Origin: CAYUWG01 sp964448285
GTDB lineage: Bacteria; Bacteroidota; Ignavibacteria; SZUA-365
Assembly: GCA_964448285.1 (NCBI GenBank)
Contig: CAYUWG010000012.1
Coordinates: forward strand, 15,135 to 79,134
Length of the DNA: 64,000 bases
Direction: 5' to 3'
The notes below the pieces were generated by a model. That model worked only from the letters and a program-made list of their open reading frames with translations, was not told the origin of the DNA and searched no databases. This document shows positions 44,419-53,816 of this stretch, one piece after another. Within the stretch, counting starts at the first letter, position 1. Each line of letters begins with the position of its first letter. The translations under genes were made by a program, and so were the position numbers.

Positions 44419-46884
44419 GTGAAAACTCTCGCCAGTGTTCTGCTCGTTCTCCTCTTTATCGGATTGACCGGCTGCTCGTCAAAGGAGACTCTGAGCCAGC
44501 AAAGCAAAACGGAAATGAAAAAACCACCGGAAGGAAAGAATGGCATCAAGCCGTACAAAGACGTCGTCACGAGCGAAGCGAAGACGGACTCCGGTCTGTT
44601 TATCGTTCATCGCATCGATGACAAGCTCATCTACGAGATTCCGCAAAAGGAACTTGACAAGGAGATGCTGTTCGTCTCGCGCTTTGCAAAGACACCGCAA
44701 ATCGGGTACGGAGGCGAAGAAGCGAATTCCGAGGTTGTCCGTTGGGAACGAAAGCACAACCGTATCCTCCTGCGTGCGATCAGTTACGTGAACGTTGCAG
44801 CGGATTCAACGGAGATTTACCGCGCAGTGAAGGCGGCAAACTTCGAAGAAGTGATTTCATCGCATCCCATTCTCGCATTCGGGAAGGATTCTACGATGGT
44901 TATCGACGTGACCGGTTTGTTCGTTGCCGACGTTGGAATGCTGACGATGAGCAAAGCACAGCGGGACAGCTACCGAATCACCGTCCTCGATAAAGAGCGC
45001 TCGTTCATCGAATGGTGCAAGAGCTATCCGGAGAATATCGAAGTCGAGAATGTGCTCACGTTCAACGCGGAGAACGCTCCGCAGAACAGGCAATCGCGCA
45101 CGATTTCGTTTGCGATGCGGCACAGCATGGTGAAGCTGCCGGAGAAGCCGATGATGCCGCGTCTTGCCGATCCGCGTGTCGGGTATTTCGCCTTGACGAA
45201 GACGGACTTCGGCATTCCAACGCATAAGGCGGAGCGTCGCACGTACATTCTGCGATGGCGCCTCGAACCGAAAGACAGCGCTGCGTTCGCGCGAGGTGAA
45301 CTCGTCGAACCGAAGAAACCGATCACGTACTACATCGATCCTGCGACACCCGCGAAGTGGAGGCCGTATCTCAAACAAGGCGTGGAAGATTGGAACGTCG
45401 CGTTTCAGGAGGCTGGCTTCAGGAATGCGATTCGCGCGCTCGATCCACCCTCACCAACGGAAGACCCGGATTGGTCGCCGGAAGATGCGCGCTATTCAGT
45501 CATCCGATATTTCCCATCGCCGGTACGCAACGCCTATGGTCCGAATATCAACGATCCGCGTTCGGGTGAAATCATCGAGTCGGACATCGGTTGGTTCCAC
45601 AATGTCATGGCGTTACTCAACGATTGGTATTTCGTCCAGGCAGTCGCAGACCCGCGTGTACGAAAGCTTCCGCTGCCGGACAACCTCATGGGTCAGCTCA
45701 TCAGGTTCGTTGCCGCTCATGAAGTCGGTCATACGATCGGACTTCCGCATAACATGAAAGCGTCGAGCGCTTATCCTGTGGATTCGTTACGCTCGAAGGC
45801 GTTCACCGAGAAGTATGGAACGGCGCCTTCGATCATGGATTACGCGCGTTTCAACTATGTGGCGCAGCCCGGCGATGGTGCGGCGCTCATGCCCGGTATC
45901 GGGCCGCAGGATAAGTTCGCGATCAAGTGGGGCTATCGACCGATTCCCGGTGTGAAAACACCCGATGATGAAAAGCCGACGCTTCATCAATGGGCGCTCG
46001 AAACAGAACGGGATAAGATGGTGCGCTTCGGCGCACAGCAATTCCGCATTGTCGATCCGACGGCACAAACGGAAGACCTCGGTGATGATGCCGTGAAAGC
46101 CACGGGCTATGGAGTGAAGAACATCGAACGCATCATGGAATACCTCTTCGATGCACCGGCAAAAGACGGCGAAGCATATACGGAGTTGAGAAGCCTCTAT
46201 GGTGAAGTCCTCGACCAGTGGCAACGAGAAATGGGTCACGTCGCAAACCTGCCCGGAGGAGTCGATATCACGATGCGTGTCTATGGCGTCGATGGGCCGG
46301 TGTACACGCCGATAGCGAAGGCGAAGCAAAAAGAAGCAGTGAAGTTCTTAGCTGAACATGCCTTTCAAATGCCGAAGATGTTTCTCCGCGACGATATCTT
46401 CAGCAGGACGGATGCGACCGGCTTTCTGAAAAGGCTGATGGACATGCAGGTCTCGCTCTTACGCACGTGCATTTCGAACGACAAACTGTTGCGGTTGCTT
46501 GAACATGAAGCCATGCAAAAGGATAGCTACACGGTCACGGAGCTTTACGCGGATATCGAACAGGCGGTGTTCAGTGAACTGAGCCAGAAGCGCGTCGTGA
46601 TTGACCCGTATCGGCGTTCGCTTCAGCGGGCGTTTGTCACAGAGCTTGGAAATAAGTTGAAGGAACCTGTCCCACGCACACCCGATCCGAACAATCCCTT
46701 CGCCGCGATGCTTGCGCCGCCGGACGTGTACAACTCCGACGTTCGCGGTATCACGCGTATGCAGTTGGAACAACTTCAGGCGAACATAAAGCAGGTGATC
46801 GGAAAGTCAGGGGATACGCTCACACGCGCCCACTTGAAAGATCTCAGCGCGATCATCAGCGATATACTCGAACCGAAAAAGTAA
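44419..46884 (+). CDS. Zinc-dependent metalloprotease lipoprotein (DUF5117/DUF5118 type)
   Basis: 821 residues from a GTG at 44419, chosen because AAAAGGA sits 6 bases upstream and a clean lipoprotein signal follows (LASVLLVLLFIGLTGCSS). ATGs at 44359 and 44389 would extend it. The N-terminal part (FIVHRIDDKLIYEIPQKELD, MLFVSRFAKTPQIGYGG) is DUF5118/5117-like. The zinc site HEVGHTIGLPHN begins at His434 (about 45718), followed by SIMDYARFNYVAQPGD with the Met-turn; this is metzincin-like. It should act as an envelope-anchored protease in the periplasm or at the surface. The SLC13 permease gene follows 35 bp later. Confidence 0.9.
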   Translation: MKTLASVLLVLLFIGLTGCSSKETLSQQSKTEMKKPPEGKNGIKPYKDVVTSEAKTDSGLFIVHRIDDKLIYEIPQKELDKEMLFVSRFAKTPQIGYGGEEANSEVVRWERKHNRILLRAISYVNVAADSTEIYRAVKAANFEEVISSHPILAFGKDSTMVIDVTGLFVADVGMLTMSKAQRDSYRITVLDKERSFIEWCKSYPENIEVENVLTFNAENAPQNRQSRTISFAMRHSMVKLPEKPMMPRLADPRVGYFALTKTDFGIPTHKAERRTYILRWRLEPKDSAAFARGELVEPKKPITYYIDPATPAKWRPYLKQGVEDWNVAFQEAGFRNAIRALDPPSPTEDPDWSPEDARYSVIRYFPSPVRNAYGPNINDPRSGEIIESDIGWFHNVMALLNDWYFVQAVADPRVRKLPLPDNLMGQLIRFVAAHEVGHTIGLPHNMKASSAYPVDSLRSKAFTEKYGTAPSIMDYARFNYVAQPGDGAALMPGIGPQDKFAIKWGYRPIPGVKTPDDEKPTLHQWALETERDKMVRFGAQQFRIVDPTAQTEDLGDDAVKATGYGVKNIERIMEYLFDAPAKDGEAYTELRSLYGEVLDQWQREMGHVANLPGGVDITMRVYGVDGPVYTPIAKAKQKEAVKFLAEHAFQMPKMFLRDDIFSRTDATGFLKRLMDMQVSLLRTCISNDKLLRLLEHEAMQKDSYTVTELYADIEQAVFSELSQKRVVIDPYRRSLQRAFVTELGNKLKEPVPRTPDPNNPFAAMLAPPDVYNSDVRGITRMQLEQLQANIKQVIGKSGDTLTRAHLKDLSAIISDILEPKK

Positions 46885-46919
46885 TCGCAAAAGTGATGGC
46901 GCACAGCAGGAGATAGCGT

Positions 46920-48698
46920 ATGACCGTCGAGATGATCGTAGTCCTTGCGTTGATTCTCGTTGCAGTCGTCCTGTTCGCATCCGAGAAACTGCCGGTCGAT
47001 CTCGTCGCTCTCATGGTCATGGCCGTGCTCTTGCTCAGCGGCATCATCACGCCGGCAGAGGGCATTGCCGGATTCAGTAATGAAGCCACGGTGACGGTCG
47101 GAGCGATGTTCATCCTCAGCGCGGCATTGTACAAGACCGGTGCGATCAACTCGATCGGGACGCTGACGACGCGAATTTTCAAGTTCAACTTCTGGGTGGG
47201 GCTGATCGCGATGATGGTTCTCGTTGGCATCCTTTCGGCATTCGTCAATAACACGCCCGTCGTGGCGATCTTCATACCGATTCTCATTTCCGTTGCGAAG
47301 GAGATGAAGCGCAGTCCGGCACGCTTTCTCATGCCGCTTTCGTTCGCTTCCATGTTCGGCGGCGTATGCACGTTGATCGGAACATCGACGAACATCCTCC
47401 TGAATTCGATCGCCGTAAATCACGGGCAACCGCCATTCGGCATGTTCGAGTTCACAGCGCTTGGGTTCATTTTCTTTCTCGGCGGATCGCTGTACATGCT
47501 TCTGTTTGGGATTCACATGATTCCGCAGCGCGAAGGTGAAGGAGAGTTGATGAAAACCTTCGGCATGGGTGAGTACCTGACCGAAATCGTGATTCTCCCC
47601 GAATCGGATTCCATCGGTTCGCCTGCACTTCAATCGGTACTTGTCCGTGATACGGGAGTTGAGATTCTGGAAGTGATGCGGAACGGAATTCGATTGAAAG
47701 TGCCGTTTTCGCAGGTTACGATTCAGGAGGGCGATATCCTGCAGGTTATGGGAGACGTGGAAAAAATGAAAAAACTCCAGGAGAGACAAGGGATCAGACT
47801 GAAGGCAGAACACACGTATCACGACAGAGACATTGAGACGGAAGACACGATCCTTGCTGAAGCGATCATTGCTCCGCAATCGATCTTAGTACGCAAGACG
47901 CTCAAAGAAACGCGGTTCAGGAATCTCTTCGGCGTGACCGCGCTTGCAATCCGGCATCGGGATCAAATCGTCCACACGAAGCTCGGCGCGGTGAAACTGC
48001 AAGCCGGCGATGTATTGCTATTGAAAGTGAGCAAGAACGCTCTCGAAGAACTGAAGAATGAGGATGCATTCGTCTTCGTGTCGGAAGTTGGACTTCCGCA
48101 GTTCAGGAAGGATAAAATTCCTGCTGGCCTTCTTATAGCGGTGGGTGTGGTGACCACCGCTTCGTTGGGCGTTCTTCCGATAGTCGTCAGCGCGATTGTC
48201 GGATGTGTCCTGATGGTTTTCGTCGGATGTCTCACTCTGGAAGAAGCCTACAAATCGATCGACTGGAAAGTGATTTTTCTTCTTGCCGGTGCGCTCACGC
48301 TCGGTGTTGCCATGGAAAAATCAGGAGCTGCGATGCTCGTCTCGAACAAGCTTGTCCACGCAGTCGGTGGGTGGGGTCCGGTCGCGATGGTCAGCGTTTT
48401 CTTTTTGTTGACGACGGTTCTTACGAACATGATGTCCAACAATGCAACCGCAGTCCTGCTTGCACCGATTGCGATATCCACTGCAACGTCACTGAATATC
48501 GACCCGCGCCCGCTTCTCATGGCGGTGACATTCGCCGCATCATCGAGTTTTATGACGCCCGTCGGATATCAGACGAACACGATGATCTACGGAGCAGGGC
48601 GGTACCGATTCAAGGATTTCCTCAAAGTGGGCACACCATTGAACGTCCTGTTGTGGATCGTTGCGACGATTTTCATTCCGCAATTCTGGCCGTTTTGA
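46920..48698 (+). CDS. SLC13/DASS family permease with two RCK_C domains
   Basis: 592 residues with AGGAG before the ATG. Two hydrophobic halves of about five or six helices each (FVNNTPVVAIFIPILISVA, MMSNNATAVLLAPIAISTAT) contain the paired NTP/NAT helical hairpins that bind sodium and anion. Between them, about 205-395, are two TrkA-C/RCK_C domains (VLVRDTGVEILEVMRNG, LGAVKLQAGDVLLLKVSKNA). Relatives carry dicarboxylates or sulfate with sodium; the substrate is not decided here. The gene follows the metalloprotease in the same direction. Confidence 0.9.
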   Translation: MTVEMIVVLALILVAVVLFASEKLPVDLVALMVMAVLLLSGIITPAEGIAGFSNEATVTVGAMFILSAALYKTGAINSIGTLTTRIFKFNFWVGLIAMMVLVGILSAFVNNTPVVAIFIPILISVAKEMKRSPARFLMPLSFASMFGGVCTLIGTSTNILLNSIAVNHGQPPFGMFEFTALGFIFFLGGSLYMLLFGIHMIPQREGEGELMKTFGMGEYLTEIVILPESDSIGSPALQSVLVRDTGVEILEVMRNGIRLKVPFSQVTIQEGDILQVMGDVEKMKKLQERQGIRLKAEHTYHDRDIETEDTILAEAIIAPQSILVRKTLKETRFRNLFGVTALAIRHRDQIVHTKLGAVKLQAGDVLLLKVSKNALEELKNEDAFVFVSEVGLPQFRKDKIPAGLLIAVGVVTTASLGVLPIVVSAIVGCVLMVFVGCLTLEEAYKSIDWKVIFLLAGALTLGVAMEKSGAAMLVSNKLVHAVGGWGPVAMVSVFFLLTTVLTNMMSNNATAVLLAPIAISTATSLNIDPRPLLMAVTFAASSSFMTPVGYQTNTMIYGAGRYRFKDFLKVGTPLNVLLWIVATIFIPQFWPF

Positions 48699-48796
48699 AA
48701 AATCAAAATATTAACGTTGGGCTTTCGCTAAGATCTGTGGCTGCGTATTTCGATTGAGGATTCTTGAAGCGTGAGTGCAGAAGTCATTCGGTCAAT

Positions 48797-49885
48797 TCAC
48801 GCATTCTCATCCAGCAATGATCGGCTTGCGAGTCTTTCCCTCGCCGCGCGAATTGCGTGATGGAGTTTTCGTTCAAGGAGTTTTTTCGGAGGAAGTTGGG
48901 TCATGTATTCAGCGATGCGGATACCGGTCTTGTGTAACTGCAGCAGTTCGACGTGCTCTGAAGATTTTCCCGCGCAGAGTATCAATCCGATCGGCGGGTC
49001 TTCACCATCGCGTCGTTCGTACCGGTCGAGCCACTGGAGATACAACTCCATCTGTCCTTTATCCTTTGCGGTGAACTTGCCGAGTTTGAGCTCGATGGCA
49101 ACGAGTCGTTTCATACTTCGATGGTAGAAGAGCAGATCGATATGGTATTCTTCGTGATCGATGATGATGCATTTCTGTCGTGCTACGAACGCAAAGTCAC
49201 CGCCAAGTTCGATGATGAATTGCTGGAGTTCGCTGATGATCGCACTCTCCAGGTCACGTTCAGAGAACACGTCTTTGAGTCCGAGAAAATTGAACACGTA
49301 TGGATCACGAAAGACGATATCGGGAGTCATCTTCTCCTCTTCGCGCAATGATCTCAGTTCGCGTTTGATCAGCGCTGCAGGCTTACGCGAGATGGCCGTC
49401 CGTTCATACATCATCGATTGGATTCGTTCGCGAAGCACCCTCACGCTCCACTGATCGATGCGACACATCTCGATATAAAACTCTCTCTGCAACGAATCGG
49501 GAAGAGCGATGATCTCCACGAAATGACTCCAGCTCAATTGTCTCGACAGTGTCGAGACAATCTTGTGCTTTGGAAACGCTTCAGCGAAGCGAATCATCTT
49601 GAACAGATTGGGACGCGAGAATCCTTTTCCATAGTCTTTCACCAATTGTCTCGACAGTGTCGAGACAATTCGTTCTCCGTAATCTGCGCGCATCTCTTTC
49701 AGAATTTCTGATCTGATGCGCGTTCCTATGTTCCAATACAACTGCACCAGATTTTCATTGATGGTCACGGCGACGGCCGCACGCGTTTGATTGATCATCG
49801 TGCGGAGGTCTCTTAGAAGCTGACTCTTCCCACTTATTCGGATCTCTCGTTTTACTGGGCTTTTCTTCTTCTGTGATCGATTCAT
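48797..49885 (-). CDS. PD-(D/E)xK nuclease family protein, DUF1016 (YhcG-like)
   Basis: 362 residues from ATG 49885; ATG 49912 is possible. The N-terminal DUF1016 domain has LVQLYWNIGTRI, then IVSTLSRQL twice, at about 73-81 and 109-117, with GKGFSRPNLFKMIRFAEAFP between. The C-terminal nuclease domain shows Asp in YHIDLLFYHR and E-x-K in LVAIELKLGKFT. YhcG-like proteins bind DNA and are thought to act in recombination or defence; some occur in toxin-antitoxin or restriction islands. It is a single gene between the SLC13 permease (convergent) and the ABC exporter. Its DNA holds two long palindromes listed separately. Confidence 0.92.
   Translation of the reverse strand: MNRSQKKKSPVKREIRISGKSQLLRDLRTMINQTRAAVAVTINENLVQLYWNIGTRIRSEILKEMRADYGERIVSTLSRQLVKDYGKGFSRPNLFKMIRFAEAFPKHKIVSTLSRQLSWSHFVEIIALPDSLQREFYIEMCRIDQWSVRVLRERIQSMMYERTAISRKPAALIKRELRSLREEEKMTPDIVFRDPYVFNFLGLKDVFSERDLESAIISELQQFIIELGGDFAFVARQKCIIIDHEEYHIDLLFYHRSMKRLVAIELKLGKFTAKDKGQMELYLQWLDRYERRDGEDPPIGLILCAGKSSEHVELLQLHKTGIRIAEYMTQLPPKKLLERKLHHAIRAARERLASRSLLDENA
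49537..49561. repeat. 25-bp palindrome A inside the DUF1016 gene
   Basis: ATTGTCTCGACA, one central G, then the exact reverse complement. It encodes IVSTLSRQL on the minus strand. The same sequence recurs 108 bases away. Confidence 0.9.
49644..49670. repeat. 27-bp palindrome B inside the DUF1016 gene
   Basis: Same core as palindrome A and extended by one matching base on each side. The distance between centres, 108 bp, equals 36 codons. Confidence 0.9.
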
Positions 49886-50085
49886 ATCGAGTGCTCTCCT
49901 TTTACGATGCAATCTCCATTCATGCTTTCAAGATCGGTTTCACGCTGGTTGCCTGCCTTTTTTAAAGCATGTGTGACAGGACGCCTGAAAATAATCCAGT
50001 ATCCTCTGCGGTTCAATACTATGCCGGAAAAGGAATCCCTATCGGGTCAGCATTTCAAGGTCGCAGTAATCGCTTCTTCCATCAC

Positions 50086-51243
50086 TCATCCCACATGCCG
50101 CAGACCGTCAACGATCTTCGTGGTCATTGCGCGTTGGATGGGGAAGAGCGAGGCAAGAACGCCCACGAGGAGCGCGAAGCCGAATGCCGTAAGGAGCGTC
50201 TTGTTCTCGATGACAAAAACAGGAAAGAAGTTCGAAAGCTGTTCGCCGATGCCTGCGACCATCGGGAAGGTGAGGAACATGCCGAGTGCTCCGCCGGCGA
50301 TGGCGATGGCGAGCGATTCACCGATGATCAATCCCGCAATGTGGTGACTGCGAAAGCCGAGCGTTTTCAGAACTGCGTACTCGACGGTGCGTTCGCGCGC
50401 GGTCATTACCATCGTGTTTGCAAGCACGAGCAGGATGATTCCGATGATGATGTACGAAATGAATTCCATCGCCGTGATGATCGCGGACGACATGGAAATG
50501 AATCCCTGCGTGAATGCAGCTTCCGTTTCCGTTTTCGTTTCGGCGGCGGAATTCTTGAAGAACGCGTCCACCTGCTCGGAGATCGTAGCGGCACGCGAAG
50601 GATCGTCGATTCGGATGAGATACCATCCGACCATACCGGCGTACGTCGGCATCACCTCGCGGACGGATTCATCGAGATAATCCCAATGGAAAAACATCTG
50701 GGTCTCATCCGTGATCTTATCCCTGCCGGTATAAATGCCGCGCACGACGAATCGATGCTCACCGGGATAGATGTCGCCCGTGATCGTCATGACATCGCCG
50801 ATCTTGATGTTGTACTTCCGTGCGATTTTCACGCCGAGGACACAGGAGTTGCGCTCCTTCAGGAAGGTTTCGTATTGATCGGGCGGTACCTGATACTCCG
50901 GATACAAATCGAAGAAAGTTTCCGGATCGACCGCAAGGCGAGGGAAGAATTGCTGCTCATCGATGAAAATCCCCTGAAACCAGGTTGCGTGCGAAACGCG
51001 CTTCACGCCTGGGATGGTTGCTATGCGGTCCATGTAAGCGAGGGGCAACGGAAAGATGAACGAAACCGAGTGCCGCGTAATCAGCCGATTCGGTGATGTT
51101 GCTTCCAGCGCGAGGTCCCACGCGGACAATACCGTCCGCAGCAATCCATATGCAAGGACGGCGATGGAAATGCCGACTACGGTGAGCAGCGTTCGCAGCT
51201 TGTGCTGCAGCATGTTCTTGAGAATGAGCTTGAGAATTTTCAT
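50086..51243 (-). CDS. ABC transporter permease, FtsX/MacB type
   Basis: 385 residues. One membrane helix near the N-terminus (LRTLLTVVGISIAVLAYGLL), a large periplasmic domain of about 200 residues (VSHATWFQGIFIDEQQFFP, YIKIGDVMTITGDI-like region), then three C-terminal helices (YIIIGIILLVLANTMVM, ESLAIAIAGGALGMFLTFP, LTAFGFALLVGVLASLF). This is the MacB/LolC layout of four-helix mechanotransmission permeases. The ATPase gene lies 14 bp upstream and an adaptor gene before that. Confidence 0.9.
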   Translation of the reverse strand: MKILKLILKNMLQHKLRTLLTVVGISIAVLAYGLLRTVLSAWDLALEATSPNRLITRHSVSFIFPLPLAYMDRIATIPGVKRVSHATWFQGIFIDEQQFFPRLAVDPETFFDLYPEYQVPPDQYETFLKERNSCVLGVKIARKYNIKIGDVMTITGDIYPGEHRFVVRGIYTGRDKITDETQMFFHWDYLDESVREVMPTYAGMVGWYLIRIDDPSRAATISEQVDAFFKNSAAETKTETEAAFTQGFISMSSAIITAMEFISYIIIGIILLVLANTMVMTARERTVEYAVLKTLGFRSHHIAGLIIGESLAIAIAGGALGMFLTFPMVAGIGEQLSNFFPVFVIENKTLLTAFGFALLVGVLASLFPIQRAMTTKIVDGLRHVG

Positions 51244-51257
51244 CAGGAACAGCAGCG

Positions 51258-51932
51258 CTATTGAAGCTCGCCCTTATCGAGATGGCGCTGGACATGTGCG
51301 CGTTCGGCAGCGCGCGGATCGTGCGTTACCATGACGATGGTCTTTTTGAACTCCGTGTTGAGCTGCTCCAGCAAGGAAAGAATTTCTTCGGCAGAAACTT
51401 TGTCGAGGTCGCCGGTCGGTTCGTCTGCAACGATTAGCGTCGGATCGGTGACGATCGCACGCGCGATGGCGACACGTTGCTCCTGTCCGCCGGAAAGCTG
51501 TTTCGGAAGGTGATTCATGCGATCGGCAAGACCGACGACCCGCAGTGCGGTTTCGACATGTTCACGGCGTTCCTTCTTCGAAAGCTTCGTGAGGAACAGT
51601 GGGAGTTCGACGTTCTCGTAAGCGGTAAGAACGGGAAGGAGGTTATAGAACTGGAAAATGAAGCCGACGTTGCGCGAGCGCCATTCTGCAAGCTCCGACT
51701 CGTTGAGCGAAGGGACATCCGTGCCCGCGACGACGATCGTCCCTTTATTCGGCCTGTCGATTCCGGCGATGAGATTCAGCAGGGTGGTTTTCCCTGAACC
51801 CGACGGTCCCATGAGAGCGAGGAATTCACCTTCCGACACGTCGAGCGAGATATTTTGAAGAACGGGGATCTCAAGCGAGTCGCGGTAATACGACTTGGAA
51901 AGATCACGAATTGAAACGATCGAATTATTCAT
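51258..51932 (-). CDS. ABC transporter ATP-binding protein (MacB/LolD type)
   Basis: 224 residues. Walker A GPSGSGKTT near 42-50, Q-loop in FIFQFYNLLPVLTAYENV, signature LSGGQEQRVAIARA and Walker B LIVADEPTGDLD. LolD/MacB-type length and the FYNLLP motif fit. It powers the permease encoded 14 bp downstream; an HlyD-type adaptor lies 95 bp upstream. The three together resemble a MacAB-like exporter split into ATPase and permease. Confidence 0.95.
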   Translation of the reverse strand: MNNSIVSIRDLSKSYYRDSLEIPVLQNISLDVSEGEFLALMGPSGSGKTTLLNLIAGIDRPNKGTIVVAGTDVPSLNESELAEWRSRNVGFIFQFYNLLPVLTAYENVELPLFLTKLSKKERREHVETALRVVGLADRMNHLPKQLSGGQEQRVAIARAIVTDPTLIVADEPTGDLDKVSAEEILSLLEQLNTEFKKTIVMVTHDPRAAERAHVQRHLDKGELQ

Positions 51933-52027
51933 AATGCTCGGTCAGTTATTGCGCCATAAACTAAACGGAAATGTGTCCGAGGGCAAATGTTGCTTTCAGA
52001 GGATGTATGTGTCGAGCGATGATCATG

Positions 52028-53260
52028 TTACTTCGTTCGCACGCTCATTCCATCCGTGAACGAATCAAGCGGTTTCAGCACGACGCGTTCACCGGGTGAG
52101 ACCCCGCTCAGCACGATTCGCATCGATCCGCTCATCTCACCGAGGACGATTTTGCGTTCCGAAAGTATGCCTTCCTTCACGACGAACACGACGTCGTTCC
52201 CGTTCCTTTTCATTACGGCATCAGGTGAAAGGACGGTCATGGGTTTTTGCTTTGCTGCTTCTTCGGTAAGCGCTTCTTCGAGAAAGGCGACCTTCGCGCT
52301 CATCTCCGGGAGGACTTTCTCGTCCAGCTCGAGAAATCGAATCTTCGTGAGCACCGTCGCTTTCGCCCGGTCTGCTGTCGGCACGATCTTACTGACTTCA
52401 CCGCGATAGCTTCTGTCAGAAGCGGCATCGAGCGTGATCTGGCATGGCTGTCCCGGTTTGATCTTCTGGATTTGTGATTCACTCACGTCGGCTTCAACCT
52501 GAAGCGACCGCATGTCAGCGATCGTAACGACGGCGCCGCGAGCATTTGCCGCAGCTCCGAAGGGCGCGACCACTTCGCCGACGTCCGCGTTCTTCGTCAG
52601 GACGGTACCATCGAACGGCGCACGAATGATCGTGTTCTCTATCTGCACTTCCGCGGCGCGAACGGTTGCCGCTGCCGCCCGGATGTTCGCTTCCGCAAGC
52701 GTTACCCCGGCAACACCGCGTTTGTACCGCGCGTCGATGGCATCCCATTCGGCTTTCGAAATCGCCCCTTCATCGATCAACGCTTTATTGCGTGAATGAA
52801 GTGCGCCGGCGTCATCCTTCTCCGTTTGTGCCTGCACGAGAGTCGCACGCGCTTGTTCGAGTGCGGCTCGCGCCTGAGAGAGAAGCGCTTCCACGTCTTC
52901 GTTTTCAATCCGCGCGATCACCTGGCCCTGGACGACACGATCACCTTCGACGACGTTCAATGCGATAAGGCGCCCCGTGCCTTTCGAAGCGACGGATGCC
53001 TTCCGCTGTGCGACGACGTATCCGCTTGCGTTAAGTAGGCTGTTGCCCTGCGAGGGCCGTATCTCCGTCACGATGCCTGTTTCGACGTCCGGCGCCGACG
53101 GCAGAAGAAAGAGAATGATGAGGAAGACTATGATCAAGCCGCCAACAACCAACACAATGGATTTCTTTCCGCTCCGTTTCCGAACGGATGGCCCCGCATC
53201 ACGATTTATCCGAAGTGACGATAGACTCGGCTTGCTTGTAGTGGATTGAATCTGTGTCAT
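52028..53260 (-). CDS. HlyD/MacA-type periplasmic adaptor
   Basis: 410 residues. N-terminal anchor (SIVLVVGGLIIVFLIILFLL), then lipoyl/barrel-sandwich halves (LIALNVVEGDRVVQGQVIAR, IRAPFDGTVLTKNADVGEVV) around a coiled-coil hairpin rich in Ala, Gln and Glu (ARAALEQARATLVQAQTEKD). A beta-barrel and membrane-proximal domain follow (SQIQKIKPGQPCQITLD, VVFVVKEGILSERKIVLGEM). It links an inner-membrane exporter to an outer-membrane channel. The next genes on the strand are the ATPase and permease; no TolC-like gene is in the window. Confidence 0.92.
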   Translation of the reverse strand: MTQIQSTTSKPSLSSLRINRDAGPSVRKRSGKKSIVLVVGGLIIVFLIILFLLPSAPDVETGIVTEIRPSQGNSLLNASGYVVAQRKASVASKGTGRLIALNVVEGDRVVQGQVIARIENEDVEALLSQARAALEQARATLVQAQTEKDDAGALHSRNKALIDEGAISKAEWDAIDARYKRGVAGVTLAEANIRAAAATVRAAEVQIENTIIRAPFDGTVLTKNADVGEVVAPFGAAANARGAVVTIADMRSLQVEADVSESQIQKIKPGQPCQITLDAASDRSYRGEVSKIVPTADRAKATVLTKIRFLELDEKVLPEMSAKVAFLEEALTEEAAKQKPMTVLSPDAVMKRNGNDVVFVVKEGILSERKIVLGEMSGSMRIVLSGVSPGERVVLKPLDSFTDGMSVRTK

Positions 53261-53393
53261 GCTGCCCTCATCCTGAAAAAATCTCTGAGCAAGTACCGAA
53301 AATCAATCCGCTCAAACAAACCGTGTTCATGATTCATAGTCGTGCATCGAAAGACGGCGAGTTGGATCGAACGGAGGACGTGAGAATCACCGC

Positions 53394-53762
53394 TCAGTTA
53401 TCTTTCGCGCCCTGTTGGATCCATGAACGCAGTGTTTGCTTATCTGCATCCGAAACAGGTGCGCCACCCTGGGGCATGCGGTCACCGAAGGGCGGTGTAT
53501 CGGAAATTTTCTGGATGATCAAACTTCCGTCCGGATTGCCTGCAATCACCGCCGAGCCATGATCTCCGCCTTGAAGAATCGTTGCGACGGAGGTGAGGAA
53601 TAATCCGCCGCTTCCGCCATGACAGCTTGCACAGCCGTATTTCGTAAAAATCGGTTTGACATCCTTTGAAAAAGATGTTTCCGGCGTGGGAGTTACCGGG
53701 TCATCTTCAGAACACGCTGCGAACGAGAGTGAAAGAATAAGCAATGCAAACAGAGCTTTCAT
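53394..53762 (-). CDS. Small c-type cytochrome-like lipoprotein
   Basis: 122 residues. A lipobox (LLILSLSFAACSEDD) gives a lipidated Cys followed by Ser-Glu-Asp-Asp, similar to the Bacteroidota surface-export signal. One heme site CASCH lies near residue 44 in IFTKYGCASCHGGSGG. The likely distal ligand Met lies in FGDRMPQGGAPVS. This pattern is typical of single-heme domains in Planctomycete/Bacteroidota cytochromes. It is 54 bp downstream of the CHRD-repeat gene on the same strand. An electron-transfer role at the envelope is inferred. Confidence 0.85.
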   Translation of the reverse strand: MKALFALLILSLSFAACSEDDPVTPTPETSFSKDVKPIFTKYGCASCHGGSGGLFLTSVATILQGGDHGSAVIAGNPDGSLIIQKISDTPPFGDRMPQGGAPVSDADKQTLRSWIQQGAKDN

Positions 53763-53816
53763 GGAGTTCCTTTCGAGAAACGAATAGCGATGATGAGTTG
53801 AGTGGTGATGGGTGAG

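Noticed and set aside
46776..47879. 367-residue antisense frame across the metalloprotease/SLC13 junction
   Set aside because: Extremely Arg/His/Asp-rich, no domain, lies opposite well-supported genes.
49969..51096. 375-residue antisense frame opposite the ABC permease
   Set aside because: Charged low-quality translation; the minus-strand permease explains the region.
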